Assembly (NCBI GenBank): GCA_963576735.1
Contig: OY755174.1
Coordinates: 5,518,001-5,582,000 of the forward strand
Length of the DNA stretch: 64,000 nt
DNA from: Bedellia somnulentella
Lineage: Eukaryota > Arthropoda > Insecta > Lepidoptera > Bedelliidae
Direction: 5' to 3'
Shown here: positions 31,851-43,029 of the stretch, piece after piece
Numbering within the stretch: the first letter of the stretch is position 1
How the letters are laid out: each line of letters starts with the position of its first letter
The notes under the pieces: model-generated
What the model was told of the DNA's origin: nothing
The model's input: only the letters and a program-made list of their open reading frames with translations
The model's database searches: none
Translations under genes and position numbers: made by a program

Positions 31851-32106
31851 ACATGAGTATATGTATACTCACGGCTATACATCCCTAGAAGGGGTAGCCA
31901 GATATAAGGAATAAAAAATTCCTCAGCCACTTTTGGGAGTTCAGTGGGGAAAAGGTGGTAAAATAAAGGTTGTTGGTGATGGGTCTCCAACTGCATCGCT
32001 TAAAAATCCCTTGTAAAGCCCCAAATACCCTTACGCCTTTACGCCTCTTACGTTCAACCACGGGAAAAAATGGGGTAGTGCTATTCTAAGCCGACACTAC
32101 ACCATC
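31851..32106 (-). mobile_element. Family A retroposon, full length
   Basis: Perfect 10 bp duplication TTATTACCAT (31841-31850, 32107-32116). The duplicated motif is itself typical of family A, and a truncated copy follows directly, so it probably inserted into an older relative. Confidence 0.92.
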
Positions 32107-32127
32107 TTATTACCATCTAGTCACAAT

Positions 32128-32216
32128 ACTACTTCCCAAAGTGGCAGAGGAATTTTTAATTCTGAAGTTCTGGTCACACCTTTTTGGGATTTATAACCGT
32201 GATTGTATGTACACAT
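32128..32216 (+). mobile_element. Family A, old 3' half
   Basis: ACTTCCCAAAGTGGCAGAGG through TTTGGGATTTATAACCGTG, with a decayed tail. Confidence 0.7.
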
Positions 32217-33078
32217 GTACACTAAAAATTTTGCACAACGGTGCATGAAAAGCTGCTTACAGTAAGATAAGCCGAGTTTCACGAATGTACACGTATCGTC
32301 AAAAGGGAATGTTGCCGCTCTAAATATGCAAATAAGCTCCACCGATCCGATAGGCAGCCAGAATGCTTCGTGAAATTTTCCCATCGTAAATCTTGACTCT
32401 TTTATCGTGTATCACTGAACTGGAAGTTTATGATGTATACGTTTTTATATACTCACGTTGACTGAAACATGTGAAATCTTGGGATTCTACGGAGTACGGG
32501 CTTTGGATTTTATGAATAACATTTTATGATACACGCGAGTGTTTTGGGCATTTCTAAAGATGGCCCGTGTTTTTCTCAATTCGGTGCTGAAATTGAAATA
32601 AGGTTTTAGTAAAGTCATTGTATAATGAAGACTGAAGTATACTGTATACTTAATATAAATATGGCATTGGAACCAGTTTTCGTAATGTGGTTTATGAGAA
32701 ATGTTAATCACCGTATTAAGAAAGCACCAAACTGACAAAATGGCAGCGAATTAAGAAAATGAACCATTGAATTGGAATATAAAACAAAGAATTCAGAAAA
32801 TGTTCTAACGAAATAAGGAACGCTGTCACCTATTAGAGAAATAATGTAATGGTTACTATAAAATACCGAAACATGCTTGACTTTGTTTATTGACGGTGTA
32901 ATTTTGGGACGGTGGGTTTTTAACAATCTTCTAGAAATGCTCTCCATCAAGTCAAAAGTCCTTGAAAATCGTGTGATTTTTTTGAAGTATGTCATCTATA
33001 CTTATAATAAATCTGTAGAGAGGTCAATTCTGTACATGAAATATATTTTCAAAATAACCGTCAGGTGGTGATTAGGGA
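32217..33078. other. No recognisable feature
   Basis: Overlapping short frames on both strands, none with a recognised domain. The CTGAACTGG and ATGATACACG phrases near 32.4-32.5 kb faintly recall 34.3-34.5 kb, suggesting an old shared repeat. Confidence 0.4.
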
Positions 33079-33079
33079 T

Positions 33080-33111
33080 CGATACTGATGCCAAAAATGC
33101 AATCAGTAAAA

Positions 33112-33143
<32 letters not shown>

Positions 33144-33965
33144 GGTTTGTATGTTCCTTATGGAAACAAAAACTACTCGACGGATTTTAACGAAACTTGG
33201 TACAATTATTCTTCATACACCTGCGCAGGTTTTTGTATACTTTTCAGCAGAGTAGTAAAGGGGAATTTTGGGAAATTTTGGGAAAACGGGAGAAGTTACT
33301 CCATTTTTTAAGCTTCCGTCGCGTGTGCAGCCTCAATGGTTAAACTTACATAGAAATCATGTGTGACGGAAATATTCTTCAAAAAATTATCTAAAAAAAA
33401 ATCCTCAGTAGTTTATGTCTATCTTTTACGGTTGACTCACAATAACACGTGTAATTCCTGATAGCTTAGCAGTTCGGAACATTCTGATTATATTTGTTTA
33501 CTCTTACGTTTGTAAACCTCTCACTTATCCCTAATTTAAAAAGATAACATTATTACCTATTCAATAAAAAAAGAATCATAGAAATCGGTAGAGAAACACA
33601 GAAATTATACATAAAATAAGCCATCGCGCCCGTGACCAAAACCAAATCTTTACTAATTTACATATAACATACTAGATGGCGCCAGTAGTTGCATCCTTCC
33701 TACATCACGTAATGATTAATTTTTTAGATTGTTATAAATACTTCATAGCGTTTTATTCCAAAATTTGCTATTAAACGGAAATACTGAACCGTTCATCAAA
33801 GCGCATTTAAAATCACCAAACTACACTGTTTAGGGAGTGCTATAAATTTAATAAATTGAAAACATTGCGCTGAATTTCACAATGCTTGAGCAGTGACTGA
33901 AGAAAGAAACCTCAGATATTTAAAAAAAACAACGCTACCCGTGCGAAGCTGGGACGATCCACTAG
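33080..33965 (+). mobile_element. Helitron-like element, 3' end clear
   Basis: A GTCT tetranucleotide run at 33116-33142 is followed by AAACTACTCGACGGATTTTAAC, a 5' arrangement known from Lepidoptera Helitron-like repeats. It ends TACCCGTGCGAAGCTGGGAC, then CTAG before T, closely matching the hairpin end of the element at 15.4 kb. The exact start is uncertain. Confidence 0.6.
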
Positions 33966-34192
33966 TTGTAAATATAAGAAACTTTTTGCACAGCAGTAGC
34001 GCAATTGACACTGCACGTAGAAATGCCCTTTTAAGGTGCATTAATTACTAAAGGGTCCATCTGTCTCTTGGTGGAACCTCATGAATCGTTGCCGCTTTAC
34101 AATGAATATTTAAAAAAAACTAAATTAGTGGACAAATAAAATGTAAACATTGATAAATGTATACGAATTAAATATGTATAAAATATGTATTG

Positions 34193-34285
34193 ATAGTTTG
34201 CCAGGATTGTTCTTACTAAGTGGCGATCGATGTCTCTGCCAACCCCAATGGAAACTAACGGCGTGAGTATATGCAAGTGAGTATG
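34193..34285 (+). mobile_element. LINE R, 3' end fragment
   Basis: GTTTGCCAGGATTGTTC, AAGTGGCGATCGATG, CCAATGGAAACTAACGGCG and GTGAGTATATGCAAG. Confidence 0.8.
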
Positions 34286-34289
34286 ATAA

Positions 34290-35555
34290 TTATTTCAGTG
34301 TGCTTTATAGTGCGTTATGTATCGTGCGCAAGGTCGACTCGCACCTGGCCGAAGTTTTTTGATACTTTCGTTTACAGAAAGATGTGAAATATTTGGATTC
34401 CTCCGACTGACTTCTGATTTTATATGAATAACATTTTATGAGCCATCCGGGTATTTTTTGTGAATAATAAAATGCGCGGTAAACCATAAGAAACAAAATG
34501 TGTGTGTAGTAGTATAGTATTTTGATATAAGGTAGTTTGATTACCAGAATATATACTGCAATATGTTATTCATTAGTATTTTATGCGTTTTATTTTCATA
34601 TTCTTATTGAATTGTTACTGTAAACCAAATTTATATATCTGTGAGTGTCTCACTATCAAAGTCTTAAAATTTATAAATTACTTAGTTTAAACGTAAGTTA
34701 AAGCCATGTACTTACATCAAAAACTTGAGAAGACTTTTAAAACTTTCATCGTAAATGCCATATTTATATAGCTCGTATAGCTCCCTAAGGAATCTACGTG
34801 TCTTACAATAAATTATAAAGTTAGTGGCTACATATTGATAAAGTTGGGTGCACGCCCGCCACTACGTGAAATTAACAAACTTACAAGCCCTCGTCCTTTC
34901 GTGTTCTAAACTTTATGTGCTGTAAGCCTGGAATTGCATATAAATTGTCCTATGATCAGCCATAAACTGAGGCCACATGGACGGGATTCATAAAGTCTAA
35001 ACCTTAGAATGGATAGACTTGACTTTATCTCCTAGATTTTTGACGCTTTAGTTTTTACGGGTAATTTGATTCGATTTAAATAATAACCTGGGGACTATAA
35101 CAGAAATATACATACATAAATATATATAAATATAATAAAATAACGAAAAAAAATTACAAACCATAAAATTTTATTAAAAGTAATAGCAACTCCAATTCAT
35201 ATTCGTATATAGATTCAGTTACTGATTACAGAAATGTAAAGGAAAATAATCATCAAATAAATGCGTTTTTTATACACCTAACTTGGCAGTAGCGATAATA
35301 TTTCTAATAATTCTCAATCTAGTTTTAATAAAAAAAGGTGGACCTTCCCTGATTTGCACATGAAAGCGCTTTATGAAATTTTGCGTATAGATATTATTAA
35401 CTATTATAGCCTATGTTGTATTATGTAACACAGAGTACCATATTTTAGTCTATTGAGCAAGCTACGCTTTTTCACATTAATACTAATATTTTCAGTTTGT
35501 TCTACGAAATATTTTTATTTTTTTCGTAAAACCGTGTTTATTTAACAAATAATAA
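34290..35555. other. No recognisable feature
   Basis: About 1.25 kb of AT-rich DNA without a named repeat. The short minus frame at 34305-34496 has no domain. Confidence 0.45.
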
Positions 35556-35559
35556 ATAA

Positions 35560-35800
35560 AGAATAAATAAAGGAAAGAAAAATTTCGACACAGGCGGGAA
35601 TCGTTAAACGTGTAAAAGAAATAAAGGACAAAAGAATTTCGCGCTGGCAGCCATTGACACGGTGGCTCAATTGGCAGAGCGTCCGGGCGTATACCCGAGG
35701 TCGCGGGTTCGATTCCCGCCTGTGTCGAAATTTTTCTTTCCTTTATTTATTATTTATTTATTAGTAATAATCCCCACATGAGGTTTTCATGAACAAAAAG
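35560..35800. mobile_element. Family C copy C4, left arm shortened
   Basis: The left arm (about 35563-35605) is an exact inverted copy of 35709-35750, 42 bp with no visible mismatch. It ends in the middle of the B box. The right arm has a complete, undamaged tRNA-like unit (35656-35726) and the full right end CCCCACATGAGGTTTTCATG. Left truncation with an intact right end matches copies C1 and C6. Confidence 0.85.
35656..35726 (+). other. tRNA-like cloverleaf within family C copy C4
   Basis: Acceptor GACACGG against CTGTGTC (6 of 7 pairs), D stem GCTC/GAGC, T arm GCGGG-TTCGATT-CCCGC fully paired. A TTTTT tract starts a few bases after the end. Its anticodon stem is irregular (CGGG/CCCG with a six-base loop), arguing against a working tRNA. 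Confidence 0.75.
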
Positions 35801-36064
35801 ATTTAAATTATTTTACAATTGTTTTTATTATGTTTATTATTCAATGTTGAGTCCTGAATCATCTGAACTTATTTAATCCTGGTGACCCTAATCAAGATAC
35901 TAAAATAAACCTGTGAATTTGTTTGATTGTCTCTGATACTTGATAAGTGCACAAAGTTAGAATTAAATCTGTCTGCTTAATGTGGGTCAAATTCGAGGCC
36001 AAAAGAGTCGGATACATACATGCATACTGGTAAATATTATAAAAGCGTATTAAAACACATTGAC

Positions 36065-36131
36065 GGCCCGAGTCAGGATTCAAACCAAACTCACACGTGA
36101 GGATGCAGGCAGATAGCCCACTGAGCTATCA
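36065..36131 (-). mobile_element. Family B SINE, isolated tRNA-like head
   Basis: Minus strand: TAGCTCAGTGGGCTATC and GGTTTGAATCCTGACTC. The body is absent, so only the pol III promoter part remains. Confidence 0.55.
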
Positions 36132-36134
36132 ACA

Positions 36135-36765
36135 AGGTACAAGACGCACAAACTTTAATTAAATTTGAATTCAGAGTATTCTTTGATTCTCATTTGAAGT
36201 AAGTAGTTGAAACCAAGTGGAAGAGAGGGCCAAATAGGTAAGAGCTCTACAGCGGAGTGTTTGCTCAAACGAAGTTTGTTGCTTGAAGCGATGTAGAAGT
36301 CGGTAGCGCGCCTTGCATTTATTCTTCTATTGGATTCTAACCGAATCGTAGCTATTTCCGACTATATCGTTTCGACTTTGCTCTGTCTAAGACCCGAGAG
36401 ATTGCTTTTTCTCAAATGTTATTCAGTTGCAATGTGTGTACGTAACGCTCTAGAAGGTACTGAACTTGTTTGGGTTTTTTGTTTCGATATATCCTTTAGA
36501 CACGCACATAGTGATGGAAAAAAAGGGTGGGAGGTAAGTAAAAAATTTGTAGGTAGAAAAAATGTACAAGAAATATAAAACATAAAGAAGCTTTTTTAGA
36601 AAATAACCTACACGTAAGACTCTGTTTATATAGTTACTTAAATGCTCAAGGTAGATTACGTCATAAATTTGTATATATTAGAGTTGTGTAAAAACATCTC
36701 TTGCAAAGAGACTATGATTGTTAAAAAGTGGCAAAATTTTTCAAAAAAGTTATAAAATTTCTCAT
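36135..36765. other. No recognisable feature
   Basis: Contains a less AT-rich patch at 36245-36315 (GTAGCGCGCCTTGC) with no splice or coding support. Confidence 0.4.
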
Positions 36766-36767
36766 AT

Positions 36768-36907
36768 AAATACATACATATACTCAAGGCTATAAATCCC
36801 AAAGACGGTGCCCAGTGCCCAGAGCTTCAGAATGAGAAAAACCAGTGTAAATTTTTGAAGTTGAGTTTTGTATAAGATAAGTATTGGTGACATCGCCCAA
36901 CAATATC
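36768..36907 (-). mobile_element. Family A, degraded
   Basis: ACATACATATACTCAAGGC tail, then AATCCCAAAGACGG, AGAGCTTCAG and GACATCGCCCAACAA. Confidence 0.65.
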
Positions 36908-36931
36908 ATATATAACACCAACCAGTAGTCG

Positions 36932-37073
36932 CGAAATTTTTAATGTTTTTTGACATGAATTCCTCATGTGGGGATTATTACTCATAAATAAAAGATGTTA
37001 TTAAAGGAAAGAAAAATTTCGACACTGGCGGGGTTCGAACCCGCGACCTTCGGGTATACGCCCCCGTTGCTCT
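36932..37073 (-). mobile_element. Family C copy C5, left arm only
   Basis: The full outer left end (AATGTTTTTTGACATGAATT, TGTGGGGATTATTACTCA) leads to the tRNA-like 3' half with B box GGGTTCGAACCCCGCC. It breaks at CTCTAGAGAGCTC before the A box. Confidence 0.8.
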
Positions 37074-37084
37074 AGAGAGCTCTA

Positions 37085-37425
37085 TGTTAGGGTCTGATGA
37101 TGGGATCCTGGAGAAATCGAGGGGAACCCTCAAATTTATTAGGCACATGTACCGCGTTTTACATATTTTCTGAAGTGATAGTGGCATTTCTTCTGGAAAT
37201 CATAATGTTATGCTGATGAGCTGATGATGGAAGGTGTAGTTCCTCAATCACTAGGTGTTAGGAAATAGTTCTTGCAACATCAATATATAGATTTATACTC
37301 GTCTTCGTAGCTTTTATGAAGAGAAGTACAGGTTCACTAAACATTTCTTTTGTTATATTATTGTTACCGAGAAAGTACCATGAGACCAGGATCTGATGAT
37401 GGCCTCCCAGGAAATCGAGGGGACT
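37085..37425. repeat. Interspersed repeat with a duplicated motif
   Basis: GGGTCTGATGATGGGATCCTGG at 37088 and AGGATCTGATGATGGCCTCCCA at 37386 are both followed by AAATCGAGGGGA. They look like two ends or two copies of one Lepidoptera-type repeat. Confidence 0.45.
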
Positions 37426-37438
37426 GTCGAAACTCATA

Positions 37439-37477
37439 ATCATGTGACTGTGTAGGTATTTGTTCAAAACGCCGATA
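37439..37477 (+). mobile_element. Family B SINE scrap
   Basis: CATGTGACTGTGTAGGTATT and CAAAACGCCGATA, cut off by the foldback element that begins at 37481. Confidence 0.6.
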
Positions 37478-37480
37478 ATA

Positions 37481-38194
37481 TTATAACAAAAAGAAAACCG
37501 ACTTAAAAGGTAAAAAAAACAACCGAAAATAAACAATCTAGTACTAAAAAGGAAAAAAATAAGTTTTTTAATTAAATATGAGTACTGTGATTAACACCTT
37601 AGGAAATTCGTTATTCCACACGCGTCAGTTTTAACCTACCTAAATCTTAAAACTCTCTTAAATTAATTTTTGAGTCGGTGCTAGTATTTTTACCGGCCTT
37701 TATTTTTACCATCTTTTCCCCACTCAACTTCCAAAAGTGGCTGAGGAATTTATGATTCCTTAGCTCTGGCTACCCCTTCTAAGGAAATATAGCCGTGAGT
37801 ATATGTATGTATGTATGCTAGTCAAAGAAAATTAAATTCACCCTTCTATTTATCTCTGATTATTACATTTTAAACAATATATATCTATCGCCTAACGTTT
37901 TAAATGGTAATACATACAGAAATCAATTTACCCTACACACAAAATACACACTTATTATCAATTATCACTATCAATTATCAATTATCACGCAGGCTGGCAC
38001 CGACTCACAAATTAATTTAAGAGAATTTTAAGATTTAGGTAGGTTGAACAGACGCGTGTGGAATAACGAAATTCCTAAGGTGTTAATCACAGTAATCATA
38101 TTTAATTAAAAAACTTATTTCTTACTTTTTAGTTCTTGATTGTTTATTTTCGGTTGTTTTTCAACCTTTGAAGTCGGTTTTCTTTTTGTTATAA
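37481..38194. mobile_element. Foldback element with ~200 bp inverted repeats
   Basis: Arms 37481-37684 and 37994-38194 are inverted copies with only a few visible differences, starting TTATAACAAAAAGAAAACCG and ending GAGTCGGTGC. Non-coding. A family A copy has inserted at the inner edge of the left arm. The superfamily is unknown because the target duplication is unclear. Confidence 0.88.
37686..37815 (+). mobile_element. Family A, 5' truncated, nested in the foldback element
   Basis: Perfect 7 bp duplication TGCTAGT (37679-37685, 37816-37822). It begins at TTTTTACCGGCCTTTATTTT, so the 5' half was never inserted. Confidence 0.9.
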
Positions 38195-39155
38195 ATTTAT
38201 TTTTTTTAATAGATTATTCTTAAAAGATCTTTTAGAAGGGTTTTCGCAGTTAGAATATAATTATTTAATTAGAAAATATTCCGCTAATTGAAAAATGTTA
38301 TCGCGTATAGTTCCTTATAAAAATATTAATTCCCATTCTTATATAATCCACCACGCTAGCAAACGCACAGATCCGCCTTACTATAAGGACACTCCCATGA
38401 TTTTAACCCAACTGAGATGTCTCTATAAATTGAATTTGTTTGTTGTACCCTCTGGATAGAGAATTGATGACCGACGGGTCGTGAGCCAAACATTTATAAT
38501 AGTTAGGGCATAGAGACATTTTAAGCGACAAAATAAATAAATTATCATTCGTATAATTATCTCCCTTAGACCTCATAAGAAGCATCTATCTATATTTGAT
38601 CCTAATTTTAATAGTATTGATTAATATGTCAGCTTCGGTCAAAGTTGTTGTACGCTACGTTCCATCACCCGAAAATTGTGTAAATTATGGACCCGTTCCG
38701 TCGACCGCAGTCAGATAAGCGCAAAATTTACTGTGGACATATGAATTGTGCCATGAAACCTGCTTCGTGTCGCCTACCTGAATTTATGCGATCAATATCT
38801 GTTGGTGCGTGAAATACAAAACGATGTCCGGTTTAAATTACATGACAAAATTTTACGGTTACTCCATATTGCTGTGTCTGACGTATGGTTTTGGTTATGA
38901 ATAGTACTATCCCTTATAAAAGCATAGGTATTGTACTGAAATGGAAAAAACACATTCCTCTCTATTTCAGTACAATAGTTAAATGAGAAGTAGAGTTATA
39001 GTTAAATGATTTGTGGGAAATGAGATGTAAGATTTTTATTTCACCCGTTGCTAATTCTGCCTATACTGGTTAGAAATAAAATTGCTAACAAATGTCTGCT
39101 TTTAAGAGATAATGTTTTGTTCTTTACCTTACTCAATGTTACCTTATACAAGTTC
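38195..39155. other. No gene; one perfect hairpin
   Basis: ATTGTACTGAAAT at 38930-38942 and its exact complement at 38964-38976 enclose 21 bases. Nothing else was recognised. Confidence 0.5.
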
Positions 39156-39159
39156 TTGA

Positions 39160-39468
39160 AGGTGTTTCAGAGGTCTAAACACTTCTGTACATCACGTGAC
39201 ATTTATGTCACCTGGTGTTTAGATGACCTTCTTTTTTAATAACTCAGTGCATATACGTGGGCAGGTTTGTCGCTATTTCGTATGACTGTCACATGACTAA
39301 GTACCAATAATTCTTACTATGTTAAACCTCAACATAAAGATCCTACATAAATTAATCACGAGTATCACTTAAGAAAAGATCGTTATGTATATGGGCCTGA
39401 CTCAGGATTAGAACTCATGTCTTCTACGTGAAAAGCCACGGTGTTCCAAATGAACTATCAAGCTTTAC
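39160..39468 (-). mobile_element. Family B SINE, degraded full length
   Basis: Order kept in minus orientation from the tRNA-like head (AACACCGTGG, GTTCTAATCCTGAG) to CACGTGATGTACAGAAGTG. Many substitutions. Confidence 0.75.
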
Positions 39469-41120
39469 TTTCATAAAATCATTCAATCCACCAAATTTAA
39501 ATTGAATAGACAAAAGCTAAGTTCTATTTATACATATATTGTACGGTTTAAATATATAAATACAGAAGCGTAAATACTTAATGATAAGATACGGATTGTT
39601 AAAACTGCACAATTACTATTTGGGATTAAATGTACTTAAATTCGTAACATTACCTAGCTCAAAGGCTGAACGTTCCGATACCCTTATAAAGGTGTATTTA
39701 TAAATATTAATCAAAATCCTTATTGACACCCTTTTACCTGTTAATGTTAAAATTTGTACAAACTGCTTTTTACAAAATATACTTTTCGAACAAACTACGT
39801 CCTAAATTAAATGTCGTTGGAAAAATCCTCTTCGACTTTTTCCAGGTTGTAGTGAGCTCCATTATTGCCTAAAACTAGAAGCGCAGGTACCTTTAATTCC
39901 CTCGTACGACTAGCTGGAATTAACTGTACACGAGCACCAAGAAAAATCTACGCCATTAGCTGTTTTATGTCCTAAATACAAAACTGGGCGAGCCAAATGA
40001 ATGAATGTGAATAACGTCCATTTTCTTTTCGTTTGAGTTTTAAGGAGGGGTAATTTATTTATTTTTCGTATGTTCGTGCTCACATTCACCGTATTTTCAT
40101 TAAAGCACGCATTATTTTTCTTTAATTAACTTAAAAGCTTGTGTTAGTTCGATCGTTTTTAAGGATGCCTTTCAAATTGGAATATTTTTCTTTTACTCTA
40201 TAGTGTCTGAAAATTAAAACAATCGTTTCTGAAATGAAACATTTTAAAGTGTTGCAATGAGAATAATGGGCTTTTGCAAAGATTATCTCGATTTTATTTT
40301 GCTTGATCAAGGGAAATTATACCAATTTAAGAAGTAATTCTTTGAAGACTGGTAATAGAAGATTAAGATTACAAAATGCGTATTTTAAAGAGAATTAAGT
40401 ATTAAATCTCTTTTACGCTTAATACATCGAAAAAGTCCGTATTTCCATAAAAAATATCAGCGTTTAAGATTATTGTACAAGTAGAAAAATACAAAGTTGA
40501 TTGTAAAATCTTCTTTTCTTTGACCATATTTACCAATCCCACATTATGATATATCATTTGATAATGATGGATATTGTTTCCTAACCCTATGAAAAACTCT
40601 TTATGTCCTTTTAGCCGAAATTCTTAGCTTGCTTTTCTCGCCTTATACTCGGAATATATACTGAATTTCCATACACATTAATCTCACGTTTTACACCTGC
40701 TCTGGGGAATTACGGAAAATCCCTTCTTAGTGTGCTTTTACTCTCTCCAAAGTAATACGCTTAATCGAATCTTCCTGTGGAAAGTAGTTTTTGGTGTGCG
40801 TTTTCTGTCAGTCATTTTTTAGCATAATATCTTTATGTTACGTGTACATACTATTTTAAAATGCACGCAACGATCAAATAGGATACTTAACAAAGATGAT
40901 CGTTTTTACTGAATCGACATATGGAAGCCATAACTGTAAAATATATACCGTTTTGTCTATTATCGATATTATCGTCTGTTGAAAGAACAGCTAAATACGT
41001 TGTTAATTTTCAGGGATTGGTACAAAAAAGGTAAATCGGGCCCCCTTAATAAGATTAGTCTATTTCTCCGCCTGCCATGCCACTATGTTGAAACTTTTAT
41101 AAACTGTTAGATTATGTTGT
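39469..41120. other. Longest stretch without a recognised repeat (1.65 kb)
   Basis: AT-rich with no family A, B or C trace and no convincing exon. If this region is regulatory it would be a fair place to look, but nothing in the sequence shows it. Confidence 0.45.
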
Positions 41121-41958
41121 ATATGTCGCAGGCATATGATAAAAATAGGGATTTGGTCGATTCCCTAAGGGAGTTGATCAAATCACGGAGGATGTTAAAA
41201 TAACAACACGATTTTATCTTTTCCCTAAACAAATCTAGTGAATTGAACAAATCCCTAAATTGGTTCAGTGGAATGACAAAAATAATATTACAATGGTATT
41301 TTAAAGATTTATTTGGTAAGATATACCTACATAGGGGGGGTGCAGGGGGGCAGAGCCCCCCTGCTTGGGGGGGTCAGAGCCCCCCTGCTTGGGGGGGTCG
41401 GGGGGCGAAAGCCCCCTGCAGACAACGAAAAATTAGGTCACATTTAGTTAGGTTAGGTTAGGTTAGATTATGTATAAAACGAGCGAGCGTAGCGCAGCGG
41501 AGCGAGCACCTAAATGCCTGATGCATGCTTATATGCCATACTTGCTTGCTTGCAGCTTGCTACATATAGAGGACGGGGGGCGGGGTATACTACTTATTTT
41601 AGGGATTTGTTCAATTCAGGCATTTAGGTGCTCGCTCCGCTGCGCTACGCTCGCTCGTTTTATACATAATCTAACCTAACCTAACCTAACTAAATGTGAC
41701 CTAATTTTTCGTTGTCTGCAGGGGGCTTTCGCCCCCCGACCCCCCCAAGCAGGGGGGCTCTGCCCCCCTGCACCCCCCCTATGTAGGTATATCTTATTTT
41801 TGTCATTCCACTGAACCAATTTAGGGATTTGTTCAATTCACTAGATTTGTTTAGGGAAAAGATAAAATCGTGTTGTTATTTTAACATCCTCCGTGATTTG
41901 ATCAAATCCCTTAGGGAATTGACCAAATCCCCATTTTTATCATATCCCTGCGACATAT
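41121..41958. mobile_element. 838 bp foldback element with C-rich hairpins and TTAGG units
   Basis: Arms 41121-41521 and 41616-41958 are inverted copies, identical over long stretches. From outside in: ATATGTCGCAGG, paired GGGATTTG/CAAATCCC motifs, a G-rich block of self-complementary units (GGGGGGGCAGAGCCCCCC-like), a TTAGG tract, GAGCGAGCGTAGCGCAGCGG, then CACCTAAATGCCTGA. The left arm has an extra ~34 bp and one tandem copy of a ~24 bp G-rich unit. No transposase. The 72- and 69-codon frames inside are incidental. Confidence 0.92.
41448..41462 (+). repeat. Three exact TTAGG units in the left arm
   Basis: TTAGG is the ancestral insect telomere repeat. Here it sits in a tract of four to five GTTAG units, mirrored by three CCTAA units at 41675-41689 in the right arm. 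Its position inside the repeated arm argues for an element component and not an interstitial telomere. Confidence 0.9.
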
Positions 41959-41974
41959 CATCGAAGCGATATAT

Positions 41975-42110
41975 ATCAACTCAAACGTTCACGCCACATA
42001 TCATCGAAGCAGTGGCAGACGTGCTAATACTTATGAACATCACGTGACATTATATTGTCACCATGTGTTCAGAATACCCATGCATGGACCATTGTTAAAT
42101 GAAATACGAC
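41975..42110 (-). mobile_element. Family B SINE, 3' fragment
   Basis: AACGTTCACGCC, TGGCAGACGTGCTAATACTT, GAACATCACGTGAC and TGTTCAGAATACCCATG. ACATATCATCGAAGC occurs both here and at the edge of the foldback element, a ~42 bp local duplication at the junction. Confidence 0.75.
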
Positions 42111-42116
42111 CCTTAA

Positions 42117-43021
42117 GAGCTTATTCTATTACACTTTGTCGTTTCTGAATTCAGACGTCCTTCAAAGTTACTGCCGCAGACGCTTGTTATTCCACTACAC
42201 AAATTTGTCTACTTTTCAGAAGTCTAGCCAGGGTTGCCAGACGTACGAGAAATCTCGTACCATTACGAGATTTAGAGGGTCTGTACGAGATTCAAGATTA
42301 ACAAAAATCTCGTACACTTTTTTACGAGATTTTAACAATGACGACTTCTTTCGCAAACCTATATCAGCCAAAAAGTTCGTTTAGTTAGTAGTAGTAGTAA
42401 ATTGCAAATTTATTTACTTTTTCTTATCATTAACCATCCAACACAAAACGATCGACTCGGCGCATCACTAAATGCACTACCCTATCACTAAATGAAACTT
42501 GACAACTTTGAGTGGGGAATTCCTGTTCGTAATATTCTTTTGTTGTTGTCCTTATTACACTAATGTTTTGCTATATTTGTGTGTCTCTCTTAATAAGAGC
42601 TATATTGAACGGGGATTCCCCTGACACTGAAAAGAAATGTACGCTATAATGACAGCTGAAAAGCTATACTCTAAAAATTAAGATGATTTTACTAACATCC
42701 CTGATGTCGAATATAATTAATAAAAAATATTATTTTTAATTGTTTTGTTTGAATTTAACAGCCCCAAGTGCAAAGAATATGACTACACAAATTACACAGT
42801 ACAGTAAATAGCATAAACTCATTAATTTTATTTGAGTTTCTTTAAATTTATGCTTTTACGAGATTATGTGTTGAAATTACGAGATATTTAGCAACCCTGG
42901 TACGAGAAAAAAAAATGCCATCTGGCAACCCTGAGCCTAGCGTTCTGAACGTTATTCCACTAGTCTGAATTCAGATTCTGTGGCTCTCAGACGTCTTAAT
43001 TCAGACAAATGGAATAAGCTC
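42117..43021. mobile_element. Small foldback element split by a hAT-type insertion
   Basis: Outer ends GAGCTTATTC and GAATAAGCTC, each with an inner CTGAATTCAGACGTC-like motif and TTATTCCACTA. With the inner element removed it is about 190 bp. Non-coding. Confidence 0.75.
42229..42933. mobile_element. Non-autonomous hAT-type element, 705 bp
   Basis: Terminal repeats CAGGGTTGCCAGA and TCTGGCAACCCTG, with CAGGGTTGCCA being a classic hAT-type end. 8 bp duplication AGTCTAGC/AGCCTAGC (7/8) at 42221-42228 and 42934-42941. TACGAGAtttC-type repeats (TACGAGATT, AATCTCGTA) are clustered at both ends. No transposase frame. Confidence 0.85.
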
Positions 43022-43029
43022 TTTACTTG

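Noticed and set aside
33116..33142. GTCT microsatellite as a stand-alone feature
   Set aside because: It is part of the 5' region of the Helitron-like element 33080-33965.
41448..41689. Interstitial telomere or chromosome fusion point
   Set aside because: The TTAGG units are few, symmetric and confined to the arms of a mobile foldback element.
41243..42047. 72- and 69-codon frames with Gly/Pro-rich peptides
   Set aside because: They come from the G-rich arms of the foldback element. The peptide repeats follow the DNA palindrome.
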